Assembly: GCF_004000235.1 (NCBI RefSeq)
Contig: NZ_RCIO01000002.1
Coordinates: 192,179-256,178 of the forward strand
DNA: 64,000 nucleotides
DNA from: Mesorhizobium sp. Z1-4
GTDB taxonomy: Bacteria > Pseudomonadota > Alphaproteobacteria > Rhizobiales > Rhizobiaceae
Direction of reading: 5' to 3'
Part shown: positions 56,117-63,811 of the stretch, piece after piece
Numbering within the stretch: position 1 is the first letter of the stretch
Layout: every line of letters starts with the position of its first letter
Made by a program: the position numbers and the translations under genes
The notes under the pieces: generated by a model
Databases searched by the model: none
What the model saw: the letters and a program-made list of their open reading frames with translations, nothing else
Told to the model about the DNA's origin: nothing

Positions 56117-56659
56117 ATGGCGGCGACGAACGGTACGACTTCAAACGACGATACCAATCTGGTCAGCCTGGCCGAGCGGCGCGTTTTTTCGAGCTCGTTC
56201 CGCCCGCTCTATGATGAAGGCATGCAGCTTGTGGAGTGCGCTGCGGAGTATTTGGACGGCGAGGGACGCACCGAAGCCAAGCGCCTGTCGCGCATTGCCG
56301 CAACGCTTTATGCCGCAGAATCCATGCGTCTCACCACCCGGCTGATGCAGGTTGCCTCGTGGCTGTTGCTGCAGCGCGCCGCCAATTCCGGCGAGATGAC
56401 GCGAGACCAGGTGGCTTCGGAAAAGACGAAGGTTCACCTCGACACCGCCTCGGCGCAAGAGGGCATCGACGGCTGGAATGAGCTTCCCGAAGCGTTCCGC
56501 GATATCGTTGCTCGATCGCTTTCGCTCCAGTCGCTGGTGCGGCGCATGGACGAAGAGATCTATGGGCAGAAGCAGGACGCTCCAGCCAAGATGCGCTTCG
56601 GCAGCAATCCTGTCTCGGAGCAGATCACACTGCTCAGCACGGCGTTTGGCGGCCGCTGA
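56117..56659 (+). CDS. rcdA: DUF1465 family protein, RcdA-type regulator of CtrA degradation
   Basis: A 180-residue helical protein of the DUF1465 family, the family of Caulobacter RcdA, an adaptor that helps ClpXP degrade CtrA and so supports G1-S transition. Conserved segments are FSSSFRPLYDEGMQLVECAAEYLDGEGRTEAKRL, LYAAESMRLTTRLMQVASWLLLQRA and SLSLQSLVRRMDEEIY. Start MAATNGTTSNDDTN at 56117. It is preceded by a CtrA-type box at 55980-55994. No other cell-cycle gene is adjacent. Confidence 0.88.
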   Translation: MAATNGTTSNDDTNLVSLAERRVFSSSFRPLYDEGMQLVECAAEYLDGEGRTEAKRLSRIAATLYAAESMRLTTRLMQVASWLLLQRAANSGEMTRDQVASEKTKVHLDTASAQEGIDGWNELPEAFRDIVARSLSLQSLVRRMDEEIYGQKQDAPAKMRFGSNPVSEQITLLSTAFGGR

Positions 56660-56671
56660 CGCGGCGTACAT

Positions 56672-57460
56672 TCAGTCGAATCTTTCCCCAAGCAACGCAA
56701 ACACACCGTCCCAAAGCGGCAGGGCAAGCGCTGCCGCAAGGACGATCAGCCAGTATGTGACAAGGCGATAGGTGCGTTCGCTGGCCAAGCCGAAGAGGCG
56801 CCCGCCGACGAGCAGCCCGGCGAAGTAGACCGGTGTCGCGGCCAACGCGACCATCACCGGACCGCGCTCGAACATGCCCGCCAGCGCCAGATTGCCGACC
56901 GAAACGAATTCGGCCAGGAAAAACAGCACCAGCAGGTTGGCGCGGATGATGGCGGCCGGGTATGCGGATGCCAGCCAGTAGACCAGCACCGGCGGTCCGG
57001 GGATGGAGGCAATTCCGGACAGGACGCCGGCCACGCTGCCCGTCGCCAGCGACAGCGGGTTGGTGCGGCGGCCGCTGTAACGCCAGCCCGACCACAGCAT
57101 GATTACGCACGCGAAAATGGCCGCGCTGATGCCCCAGCGCAGCAGCACCGGATCGCTGTTGCGCAGGATGTAGAGGCCGACCGGAAAGAACAGGAACAGG
57201 CCGGCGAAGATGGGCAGCACCTCGCGCCATCTGGCGATGCGCAACGCCGGTATCGTGATCGGGATTATCGGTAGCAGATCGATGACGACCAGAATGACAA
57301 TCGCCCAGCGCGGTGAATAGAGCGCGGCAGCGACCGGCGCCACGATCATGCCGGTGCCGAAGCCCGACATGCCCCGCGCCACGCCGGCCACCGCGACAAC
57401 GGCGAGCAAGGCGATCAGGCGGGGGTCGGAAAGAAATTCTAACAAGGCAGCTTCCCGCAT
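56672..57460 (-). CDS. TauE/SafE family anion permease
   Basis: A 262-residue membrane protein with seven to eight helices: [88 protein letters not shown] and [36 protein letters not shown]. The family exports sulfite or related anions. The start MREAALLEF at 57460 is preferred, with an alternative at 57502. It converges with rcdA and lies divergent from ruvC, the ruvC start being 136 bp away. Confidence 0.9.
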   Translation of the reverse strand: MREAALLEFLSDPRLIALLAVVAVAGVARGMSGFGTGMIVAPVAAALYSPRWAIVILVVIDLLPIIPITIPALRIARWREVLPIFAGLFLFFPVGLYILRNSDPVLLRWGISAAIFACVIMLWSGWRYSGRRTNPLSLATGSVAGVLSGIASIPGPPVLVYWLASAYPAAIIRANLLVLFFLAEFVSVGNLALAGMFERGPVMVALAATPVYFAGLLVGGRLFGLASERTYRLVTYWLIVLAAALALPLWDGVFALLGERFD

Positions 57461-57537
57461 AAGCCGCGAGTTACGCTGTTCGAGCAGCATCGGGAAGACC
57501 ATTTCGGTTGGACCAGCGGTCGCGAAACCTGTGTTTC

Positions 57538-57552
57538 GTTTCCGGTTTGTTC
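57538..57552. promoter_or_regulatory. degenerate LexA-type box upstream of ruvC
   Basis: GTTT-CCGGTTT-GTTC differs from the GTTC-N7-GTTC consensus at one base and lies 44 bp before the ruvC ATG. It is much weaker evidence than the exact box at 58111-58125, so ruvC itself may or may not be SOS-controlled. Confidence 0.3.
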
Positions 57553-57596
57553 ACATTTCGATGGCATTTGCGATGCGAATGTCTACGGTCGGCCTC

Positions 57597-58106
57597 ATGA
57601 ACAATACGATTCGCATTATCGGCATCGACCCCGGTCTCAGGGCTACGGGCTGGGGGGTTGTGGAGAGCGCCGGCAGCGCACTGCGTTTCGTGGCCGCCGG
57701 CACGCTGAAGTCGGACGCCAAGGCCGATCTGGCGACGCGGCTTTGCCAGCTTCACGACGGGCTGGAAGCAGTGGTTGGCGAATATGCGCCGGCCGAGGCA
57801 GCCGTCGAGGCGACATTCGTGAACAAGGACGCGGCGGCGACGCTCAAGCTCGGCCAGGCGCGCGGCATCGCCATGCTGGTGCCGGCGCGCGCCGGACTGC
57901 GGGTCGCCGAATATGCGCCGAACGCGGTGAAGAAGACGGTGATCGGCGTCGGCCACGGCGACAAGAAGCAGATCCAGCTGATGGTTCGGGTGTTGCTGCC
58001 CAAAGCGCTGATCGACAGCGAGCATGCCGCGGACGCGCTGGCGATCGCGATCTGCCACACGCACCACAGGCAAAGTGTGGTGAGCCGGCTGGCGATGGCC
58101 GGCTAG
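57597..58106 (+). CDS. ruvC: crossover junction endodeoxyribonuclease RuvC
   Basis: A 169-residue Holliday-junction resolvase, working as a dimer with RuvAB. Catalytic acidic residues are D11 in [17 protein letters not shown]71 in AAVEATFVN, and H143/D146 in [14 protein letters not shown]. Length is normal. The ATG at 57597 begins the conserved sequence. Its stop at 58106 is followed within 5 bp by a LexA box and then the first AbrB antitoxin, so ruvA and ruvB are not adjacent to it as in most relatives. Confidence 0.96.
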   Translation: MNNTIRIIGIDPGLRATGWGVVESAGSALRFVAAGTLKSDAKADLATRLCQLHDGLEAVVGEYAPAEAAVEATFVNKDAAATLKLGQARGIAMLVPARAGLRVAEYAPNAVKKTVIGVGHGDKKQIQLMVRVLLPKALIDSEHAADALAIAICHTHHRQSVVSRLAMAG

Positions 58107-58110
58107 TTTT

Positions 58111-58125
58111 GTTCTTGACTTGTTC
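58111..58125. promoter_or_regulatory. LexA (SOS) box overlapping a -35 element, before the first ruv-embedded TA pair
   Basis: GTTC-TTGACTT-GTTC is an exact GTTC-N7-GTTC match; the TTGACT inside it is a good -35 hexamer. About 17 bp downstream lies TAGGTA (58138-58143), a possible -10 overlapping the operator at 58140. This should place abrB-vapC-ruvA-abrB-vapC-ruvB under SOS control. Confidence 0.75.
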
Positions 58126-58139
58126 CGTTTGCATGGGTA

Positions 58140-58163
58140 GGTATTACCTCGAAAGGTAATACC
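58140..58163. promoter_or_regulatory. operator-like perfect inverted repeat, GGTATTACC-N6-GGTAATACC
   Basis: Nine-bp perfect arms separated by TCGAAA; the right arm ends at the antitoxin ATG (58164). It is the probable binding site of the AbrB-VapC complex for autoregulation and overlaps the likely -10 of the SOS promoter. Confidence 0.75.
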
Positions 58164-58439
58164 ATGCGCGTGACCACCAAAGGCCAGGTAACCATTCCCA
58201 AGGGCATTCGCGACCGGCTCGGCATCAAGCCGGGCTCGGAGGTCGAGTTTGTGCCCCGCTCCGACGGGAAGGTCGAACTGCTGCGGAAAGGCGACGGCGG
58301 TGATGCGGCGCATAAGCGCTCCAAATCTATTCGCAGTTGGGCCGAACGGGTGCGCGGCACGGTTGATTCCGACGGGATGACACCTGACGAGTATTATGAC
58401 TGGATACGTGGGCCGCGCGATGACCTCGGTCCTGGTTGA
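58164..58439 (+). CDS. AbrB/MazE-like antitoxin (ruvC-ruvA gap)
   Basis: A 91-residue AbrB-domain antitoxin: MRVTTKGQVTIPKGIRDRLGIKPGSEVEFVPRSDGKVELLRKG is the swapped-hairpin DNA-binding domain, and the C-terminal tail [34 protein letters not shown] should wrap the toxin. The toxin start overlaps its last 20 bp. It is inserted between ruvC and ruvA, 57 bp after ruvC. A perfect inverted repeat reaches its start codon. Confidence 0.92.
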   Translation: MRVTTKGQVTIPKGIRDRLGIKPGSEVEFVPRSDGKVELLRKGDGGDAAHKRSKSIRSWAERVRGTVDSDGMTPDEYYDWIRGPRDDLGPG

Positions 58440-58833
58440 TTCCAACATCTTCTTTGACGTGATGTTTGGCGGCGCGGCTTGGGGGTGGTCGACCAACAGG
58501 CTGGCCGAACTGGGTGCTACCCGAAAGCTGGCGGTCAATCCGGTTATCTGGGCAGAAGTCGGCGCAAGCTTCGAAACACTAGCCGATCTTGATCGTTCGC
58601 TGGATGGCCTCATGCTGGAAAAGCTGTCTATTTCATTCGATGTCGCGTTTCGGGCTGGCCAGGCGCATCGCGCCTATCGCCATGCCGGAGGGCAACGCGA
58701 GAGGACCTTGCCGGACTTTTTGGTCGGCGCGCATGGGGAAGTGGATCGACACGCGGTACTGACGCGCGATCCGAAGCGCTATCGAAGCTATTTCCCCGAC
58801 CTAGAAATCATCTCACCGGACACGCATCCATGA
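58420..58833 (+). CDS. vapC: VapC-family PIN-domain toxin, coupled to ruvA
   Basis: A 137-residue PIN-domain ribonuclease toxin. Metal-binding acids include D7 in [13 protein letters not shown] in [12 protein letters not shown] and D in [26 protein letters not shown]. Starts at 58420 inside the antitoxin reading frame (20-bp overlap) and its TGA overlaps the ruvA ATG (ATGA), so ruvA is translated from the same message with possible coupling. RNA target unknown. A TA gene embedded in a ruv operon is unusual. Confidence 0.9.
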   Translation: MTSVLVDSNIFFDVMFGGAAWGWSTNRLAELGATRKLAVNPVIWAEVGASFETLADLDRSLDGLMLEKLSISFDVAFRAGQAHRAYRHAGGQRERTLPDFLVGAHGEVDRHAVLTRDPKRYRSYFPDLEIISPDTHP

Positions 58834-59450
58834 TCGGCAAGCTGAAGGGGATCGTCGACGAGATCGGCGAGGATCATTGCGTCATCGATGTGCAGGGGGT
58901 CGGCTATGTCGCCTATTGCCCTGTGCGCACGCTTGCCGCGCTGCCCTCGCCCGGCGAGGCGACGACGCTGTTCATCGAAACCTATGTGCGCGAAGACATG
59001 ATCCGGCTTTACGGGTTCGGCTCGGCGCTGGAGCGCGAGTGGTTTCGCCTTTTGCAGAACAACGTGCAGGGCGTTGGGGCCAAGGTTGCGCTTGCCGTCC
59101 TTTCCACATTGTCGCCGCCCGAACTCGCCAACGCGATTGCGCTGCGCGATTTCGCCATGGTGGCGCGGGCGCCCGGCGTCGGCCGCAAGGTGGCGGAGCG
59201 CATCGTGACCGAATTGAAGAGCAAGGCGCCGGCATTCGCAGGTGAGGCGTCGGAAACGATCGGGCTCAAACAGGAACTGGGCGAGGGAGCCGCACCCGCT
59301 CCCGTAGCGGACGCGGTGTCGGCGCTCGCCAATCTCGGATATTCGCGGGACATCGCGGCCAACGCCATCGCCGCCGCGCTGAAAAGTGCCGGCGAAGATG
59401 CGGATTCGGCCAAGCTGATCCGGCTGGGGCTCAAGGAGCTGGCGCGTTAG
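58830..59450 (+). CDS. ruvA: Holliday junction branch-migration protein RuvA
   Basis: A 206-residue DNA-binding subunit that recognises four-way junctions and loads RuvB. The OB-fold opens [31 protein letters not shown], the HhH region reads [25 protein letters not shown]...[14 protein letters not shown], and the C-terminal RuvB-binding domain contains [24 protein letters not shown]. Length is normal. The ATG overlaps the toxin stop by 4 bp. It is followed by a second AbrB-VapC pair before ruvB. Confidence 0.96.
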   Translation: MIGKLKGIVDEIGEDHCVIDVQGVGYVAYCPVRTLAALPSPGEATTLFIETYVREDMIRLYGFGSALEREWFRLLQNNVQGVGAKVALAVLSTLSPPELANAIALRDFAMVARAPGVGRKVAERIVTELKSKAPAFAGEASETIGLKQELGEGAAPAPVADAVSALANLGYSRDIAANAIAAALKSAGEDADSAKLIRLGLKELAR

Positions 59451-59470
59451 CCCTTGCTCGGAGGGCAAAT

Positions 59471-59494
59471 CCTTACTATTTTATAAAAGTAAGG
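59471..59494. promoter_or_regulatory. inverted repeat/promoter-like site before the second ruv-embedded TA pair
   Basis: Arms CCTTACT (59471-59477) and AGTAAGG (59488-59494) flank an A+T-rich centre (ATTTTATAAA) that contains a possible -10-like hexamer (TATAAA). Ten of twelve pairs match. It lies 22 bp before the antitoxin ATG at 59517 and is a probable autoregulatory operator, distinct in sequence from the site at 58140. Confidence 0.55.
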
Positions 59495-59516
59495 AAATGC
59501 GATTGAAAGTAGCGAA

Positions 59517-59798
59517 ATGGGTATCGAGTCCAAACTTACGGCAAAAGGCCAGACAACGGTCCCGATTGAGGTTCGCGAATATCTCGGCCTCGGCCCGGGC
59601 GACCATGTTCGCTATGTGTTGATCGGAGACCGGGTTGAATTGGTGCCCCGGAACCGGCCGGTTTCTTCGATTTTCGGGCTTCTGGCCGATTTTGGGGTTC
59701 AGGGCACCTCAATCGAGGATTACAAGGAAGCCGTGGCTGACGCCGTTGCCGACCGGGAAGCGCAGCGCGCCGGCAAACCTGGCAAGGACGCGGCATGA
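59517..59798 (+). CDS. AbrB/MazE-like antitoxin (ruvA-ruvB gap)
   Basis: A 93-residue AbrB antitoxin: SKLTAKGQTTVPIEVREYLGLGPGDHVRYVLIGDRVELVPRN is the DNA-binding domain; the tail SIFGLLADFGVQGTSIEDYKEAVADAVADREAQRAG is the toxin-binding part. The toxin start overlaps its stop by 4 bp. It is 66 bp after ruvA. The sequence differs clearly from the antitoxin at 58164, so the two pairs are not recent duplicates. Confidence 0.92.
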   Translation: MGIESKLTAKGQTTVPIEVREYLGLGPGDHVRYVLIGDRVELVPRNRPVSSIFGLLADFGVQGTSIEDYKEAVADAVADREAQRAGKPGKDAA

Positions 59799-60199
59799 GC
59801 CTTGTCGGAATAGACTCCAATATCCTGCTCAGGGCCTTGCTCAACGACAGCCCGCAACAATCGGCGCTATCGCAGGCTTTTCTTGAGACCCTGAATGCGG
59901 ACAAACGCGGATATGTCGGCGTAACAGTGCTGCTTGAAGTTTTCTGGGTCCTGAACCGGCGCAACAAGGTGCCGCGCGATCGCGTTGCCGCAACGTTCGA
60001 TGCACTCCTGACGCTGGAGCATGTCGAGTTCGAGGATTTCGACAGCGTCCGCAGGTCGATCGCGGCCTACCTGAATGACGGTGTCGATTTTCCCGATATA
60101 TTGTTGAGCGAACGCAACCGCGACACGGGTTGCACGGCAACCATGACGTTCGACGGCATGGCAGCCAAACGGATACCCTCCATGGAACTTCTTTCATGA
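59795..60199 (+). CDS. vapC: VapC-family PIN-domain toxin, coupled to ruvB
   Basis: A 134-residue PIN-domain toxin. D7 in [17 protein letters not shown] in [20 protein letters not shown], and D in [32 protein letters not shown] are the likely metal ligands. It starts in an ATGA overlap with the antitoxin and ends in another ATGA overlap with the ruvB ATG at 60196. Same arrangement as the VapC before ruvA, but different in sequence. Confidence 0.92.
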   Translation: MSLVGIDSNILLRALLNDSPQQSALSQAFLETLNADKRGYVGVTVLLEVFWVLNRRNKVPRDRVAATFDALLTLEHVEFEDFDSVRRSIAAYLNDGVDFPDILLSERNRDTGCTATMTFDGMAAKRIPSMELLS

Positions 60200-61233
60200 C
60201 CACCGCTCCCCGCCTTGTAGCCGCCGAGGAACGCGGCGAAGACGCCGAGGTTTCGCTCAGGCCGCAAACGCTGGACGAATTCATCGGCCAGGCGGCGGCG
60301 CGGGCGAACCTGAAAGTTTTCGTGGAAGCGGCGCGCGGGCGCGGCGAGGCGCTGGACCATGTTCTGTTTGTCGGGCCGCCCGGTCTCGGCAAGACGACGC
60401 TGGCGCAGATCATGGCGCGCGAGCTCGGCGTGAACTTCCGCTCGACGTCGGGCCCGGTGATCGCCAAGGCGGGCGATCTCGCAGCTCTTCTCACAAATCT
60501 GGAAGACCGAGACGTTCTCTTCATCGACGAAATTCACCGGCTGTCGCCGGCGGTGGAGGAAATCCTCTACCCCGCGATGGAGGACTTCCAGCTCGATCTC
60601 ATTATCGGCGAAGGGCCGGCGGCGCGTTCAGTGAAGATCGACCTCGCGCGCTTCACGCTGGTGGCGGCGACGACGCGGCTTGGGCTGATCACCAACCCGC
60701 TGCGCGACCGCTTCGGCATTCCCGTCAGGCTCGATTTCTATTCGGCCGCCGAGCTGGAGACGATCGTGCGGCGCGGGGCGCGCATACTCTCGCTCAACAT
60801 GAGTGACGACGGTGCGCGCGAGATCGCCATGCGGGCGCGGGGCACGCCGCGCATCGCGGGGCGGCTTCTGCGGCGGGTGCGCGACTTCGCCAATGTGGCA
60901 GGCGCGGACGTCGTGAACCGCACGGTGGCGGACGAGGCGCTTTCGCGGCTCGAAGTGGACGCGCTCGGCCTCGACAATCTCGACCGGCGCTATTTGAACA
61001 TCATCGCCAGGAATTTCGGTGGCGGGCCGGTGGGGATCGAGACGATCGCTGCAAGTCTTTCGGAGCCGCGCGACGCGATCGAGGATATCATCGAGCCCTA
61101 TCTGATCCAGCAGGGTTTCCTGCAGCGTACCCCGCGCGGGCGCGTGCTGGCGGCCAATGCCTGGCGGCACCTCGGCCTCGAAGCACCGAAGGATATCGCG
61201 CAGCGCCAGATCGGCCTGTTCGAGGACGAGTGA
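60196..61233 (+). CDS. ruvB: Holliday junction branch-migration helicase RuvB
   Basis: A 345-residue AAA+ motor that drives branch migration. Opening [51 protein letters not shown] holds Walker A; Walker B is [10 protein letters not shown]; sensor-1 is LVAATTRLG and the arginine finger region is [13 protein letters not shown]; the C-terminal winged-helix domain ends [18 protein letters not shown]. Start [12 protein letters not shown] at 60196; a longer frame upstream to 60130 runs inside the toxin and is rejected. It ends the ruv cluster. Confidence 0.96.
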   Translation: MTTAPRLVAAEERGEDAEVSLRPQTLDEFIGQAAARANLKVFVEAARGRGEALDHVLFVGPPGLGKTTLAQIMARELGVNFRSTSGPVIAKAGDLAALLTNLEDRDVLFIDEIHRLSPAVEEILYPAMEDFQLDLIIGEGPAARSVKIDLARFTLVAATTRLGLITNPLRDRFGIPVRLDFYSAAELETIVRRGARILSLNMSDDGAREIAMRARGTPRIAGRLLRRVRDFANVAGADVVNRTVADEALSRLEVDALGLDNLDRRYLNIIARNFGGGPVGIETIAASLSEPRDAIEDIIEPYLIQQGFLQRTPRGRVLAANAWRHLGLEAPKDIAQRQIGLFEDE

Positions 61234-61252
61234 GACCAGCCGGATCGACTAA

Positions 61253-61678
61253 CTAGCCGACGGCGACCATGACCGCGCCGGCGGCAATGAGTGCAACGCC
61301 GCCCCAGCCCAGCAACGACATCTGCTCGCCGAGAAGCAGCGCGCCGAACACGGCGACGAAGACAACGCTCAGCTTGTCGACCGGTGCAACCTGTGAGGCA
61401 TTGCCCAGCTGCAGGGCGCGGAAATAGCAGAGCCACGAGGCGCCGGTGGCGAGGCCCGACAGCACCAGAAATGTAAGTGTCTTTGAGGACAGGGCGGCAA
61501 TGCTCTGCGTTTCGCCGGTACTCCAGACGAGAAGGCCGAGCGCTGCAACCACGACGATGGTACGCAGGAAGGTCGCGAAGTTGGAATTGATATCGCTGAC
61601 ACCGATCTTGGCAAAGATCGCGGTCAAAGCGGCGAAGACGGCGGCGAGCAAGGCCCAGAACTGCCAGCTTTCGGTCAT
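61253..61678 (-). CDS. EamA-domain transporter, single-domain
   Basis: A 141-residue membrane protein with five helices, one EamA/DMT repeat: WALLAAVFAALTAIFAKIGVSDINSNFATFLRTIVVVAALG...GASWLCYFRALQLGNASQVAPVDKLSVVFVAVFGALLLGEQ. Typical DMT transporters have two such repeats (about 300 residues); half-size members work as homodimers. Substrate unknown. Start at 61678. It converges with ruvB and is downstream of the SulP gene. Confidence 0.88.
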   Translation of the reverse strand: MTESWQFWALLAAVFAALTAIFAKIGVSDINSNFATFLRTIVVVAALGLLVWSTGETQSIAALSSKTLTFLVLSGLATGASWLCYFRALQLGNASQVAPVDKLSVVFVAVFGALLLGEQMSLLGWGGVALIAAGAVMVAVG

Positions 61679-61711
61679 TGCGGTTCTCCCGAATTCGAGC
61701 CGCATCTTGCG

Positions 61712-63010
61712 TCAGCGCTCCGGCGGGGTCCACTCCGAAGGCGGCACCTTGCGGTCGCGCATCCTGATCGCGAGGCCTAAGGCAACGCCGACGCCAATCG
61801 CGACGGTGAGGTCGACAAGCACCGTCAGCGCCAGCGTTACGACAAGCAGAACACGATCCCGCGTGCGCGCGCTTGCGTAAGCGGGCCAGCGATGCGGCTC
61901 GCTCATGTTCCAGGCAGTGAGGATGAGCAGTCCTGCAAGCGCCGGCATCGCCAAATAGCCGGCGAGTGGCGCCATCGTCATCATCACAACCAAGATGACA
62001 AGCGCATGCACGATACCGGCAACCGGCGTCTTGCCGCCGGCGCGGACATTCGTGGCGGTGCGGGCGATGGCGCCGGTGGCCGGTAGACCACCGAAGAGCG
62101 ACGAGCCGATATTGGCGAAACCCTGTGCGAGAAGCTCTGCATTGGGCCGGTGGCTGCCGGCGATCATGCGGTCGGCGACCATTGCCGATAGCAGCGATTC
62201 CACCCCGGCCAGAAATGCGATGATGAGGGCCGACGGCAGCAGCTCGATCATCCGGTCCAGCGAAATCTGCGGCAAGGCAGGCAGCGGCAGCGTGTCCGGA
62301 AGAGCGCCGAAACGGGAGGCCAGCGTGTCGACCGGCCAGCCCATCTGCACAGCAAGGGCGGAACACAGCGTCACCGCGATAATGCTGCCCGGAATGCGCG
62401 GGCTGAGTTTTCTGAGGCCGACGATGATCGCGATGGTGAGCGCGGCAACCAGCAGGGCCTGCCAGTTGAACGAGGCTCGCGCGTCCCACAAGATCGGCAG
62501 CTTTTCGAGGAAATCGGCCGGGGCGTGGGTAAGCGACAGGCCGAGCGCGTCAGCCAGCTGGCTGGTGGCGATCACAATGGCAATGCCGATGGTGAAGCCG
62601 TTGACCACGGCTTCCGGAACGAAGGCGATCAAGCGGCCGAGGCGGAAATAGCCGGCGACGAGCAGGATGACACCCGCCATGAGCGTTGCCAGCACCAGGC
62701 CGTCATAGCCATGAGTGGCGATGACACCGAAGACGACGACGATGAAGGCGCCAGTCGGACCGCCGATCTGGACGCGGCTGCCGCCAAGCGCCGAAATCAG
62801 GAAGCCGCCGATGATTGCCGTGACGAGACCGGTTGCGGGACCTGCGCCGGAAGCGATGGCAATTGCCAGGCTCAGCGGCATTGCCACCATCGCAACGGTG
62901 ATGCCGGCGACCAGATCGTCGGAAAAAAGCCGCCAGGAGTAGGTTTTGAGCGTGGTTATGATCTTGGGCTGGCGCACGGCGAAAACCGGTTGCGGAAGGG
63001 CTGCGGACAA
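61712..63010 (-). CDS. SulP family anion permease lacking a STAS domain
   Basis: A 432-residue SulP/SLC26-type transporter: FSDDLVAGITVAMVAMPLSLAIAIASGAGPATGLVTAIIGGFLISALGGSRVQIGGPTGAFIVVV is the diagnostic N-terminal helix pair, followed by about ten further membrane segments, including FANIGSSLFGGLPATGAIARTATNVRAGG. The usual C-terminal cytoplasmic STAS domain is missing: the protein ends soon after the last helix (RMRDRKVPPSEWTPPER). Anion specificity (sulfate, bicarbonate or other) cannot be told. Its start is 99 bp from the divergent ybgC start. Confidence 0.93.
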   Translation of the reverse strand: MSAALPQPVFAVRQPKIITTLKTYSWRLFSDDLVAGITVAMVAMPLSLAIAIASGAGPATGLVTAIIGGFLISALGGSRVQIGGPTGAFIVVVFGVIATHGYDGLVLATLMAGVILLVAGYFRLGRLIAFVPEAVVNGFTIGIAIVIATSQLADALGLSLTHAPADFLEKLPILWDARASFNWQALLVAALTIAIIVGLRKLSPRIPGSIIAVTLCSALAVQMGWPVDTLASRFGALPDTLPLPALPQISLDRMIELLPSALIIAFLAGVESLLSAMVADRMIAGSHRPNAELLAQGFANIGSSLFGGLPATGAIARTATNVRAGGKTPVAGIVHALVILVVMMTMAPLAGYLAMPALAGLLILTAWNMSEPHRWPAYASARTRDRVLLVVTLALTVLVDLTVAIGVGVALGLAIRMRDRKVPPSEWTPPER

Positions 63011-63109
63011 GATGGCATCTCACGGTGGGCGGGCGGCTGCAAGGCATATGGGCCCGCTATGCGTTGGCACAGCCTTGCACCCGGCGGCGGAGCATGGCAC
63101 CCAGAACGC

Positions 63110-63577
63110 ATGGACAGCCAGAACGCAGCCCTCAATCCCGTCGAACCTATTGCGGGTGAATTGACCGCCTCCGGCCACCGGCTGGCGGCGCGGGTCTATT
63201 TCGCCGACACCGATTTCACCGGCGTTGTCTACCATGCCCGCTATCTGGAGTTCTTCGAACGCGGGCGGTCGGACTTCCTGCGCCTAGCAGGCGTTCACCA
63301 CACTGAACTCGCCGACGGCAAACATGGCGAAACGCTCGCCTGGGTGGTGAAACGCATGGAGATCGATTTTCGCCAACCGGCTCGCATCGACGACATTCTG
63401 ACCGTCGATACCGTGACGGAGGACGTGTCCGGAGCGCGCATCACCATGGCGCAGAAGATCAGCCGCGGCGACGACGTTCTTGTGACGGCAAAGGTGGAGG
63501 CCGCGATCATCGGCGGCAACGGACGACCGCGGCGTTTTCCCAAGGAATGGATACCGGCATTCATGCCGCAGGCGTAA
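63110..63577 (+). CDS. ybgC: acyl-CoA thioesterase YbgC
   Basis: A 155-residue hotdog-fold thioesterase of the Tol-Pal-associated type: RVYFADTDFTGVVYHARYLEFFERGRSDFLRLAGVHHTELADG carries the catalytic Asp and the YHxRY motif. It hydrolyses short-chain acyl-CoA or acyl-ACP thioesters. The ATG at 63110 is chosen; upstream in-frame codons would overlap the SulP start region. It is the first gene of the tol-pal cluster, with tolQ 234 bp downstream. Confidence 0.94.
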   Translation: MDSQNAALNPVEPIAGELTASGHRLAARVYFADTDFTGVVYHARYLEFFERGRSDFLRLAGVHHTELADGKHGETLAWVVKRMEIDFRQPARIDDILTVDTVTEDVSGARITMAQKISRGDDVLVTAKVEAAIIGGNGRPRRFPKEWIPAFMPQA

Positions 63578-63601
63578 ATCCCGAACGCGCCTTAAGCATT
63601 A

Positions 63602-63616
63602 CTAACCGATCCTTAA
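63602..63616. promoter_or_regulatory. CtrA-like box in the ybgC-tolQ gap
   Basis: CTAA-CCGATCC-TTAA (one mismatch in the first half), with a further TTAA-N7-TAAC just before it. The 234-bp gap shows no other feature: one open frame on each strand is present but neither has a good ribosome binding site. The site is a weak candidate for CtrA control of tolQ. Confidence 0.3.
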
Positions 63617-63811
63617 CCATAACAATGCATGAAGATCGTGGTGAAAATCGCGGTCGAGCGGCGCGCCTTCCTTTCACCAAGATTACGCCGGAGAACGCCG
63701 CTCGGGCGCGTCGAGGGCGAACCGATCCGAACCCAATGGGGCAGGGACCGACGGGACGATGCGCATGAACCGGACACATGACAGGTCCGGCTTCCTAGGG
63801 ACCGAATTCAT

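Noticed and set aside
58164-60199. The two AbrB-VapC pairs in ruv as a recent tandem duplication
   Set aside because: The antitoxins and toxins of the two pairs are clearly different in sequence and their operators differ, so they are not recent copies of each other.
63641-63768. Small open frames on both strands in the ybgC-tolQ gap
   Set aside because: Neither has a ribosome binding site or recognisable sequence; they look like random open frames in high-GC DNA.
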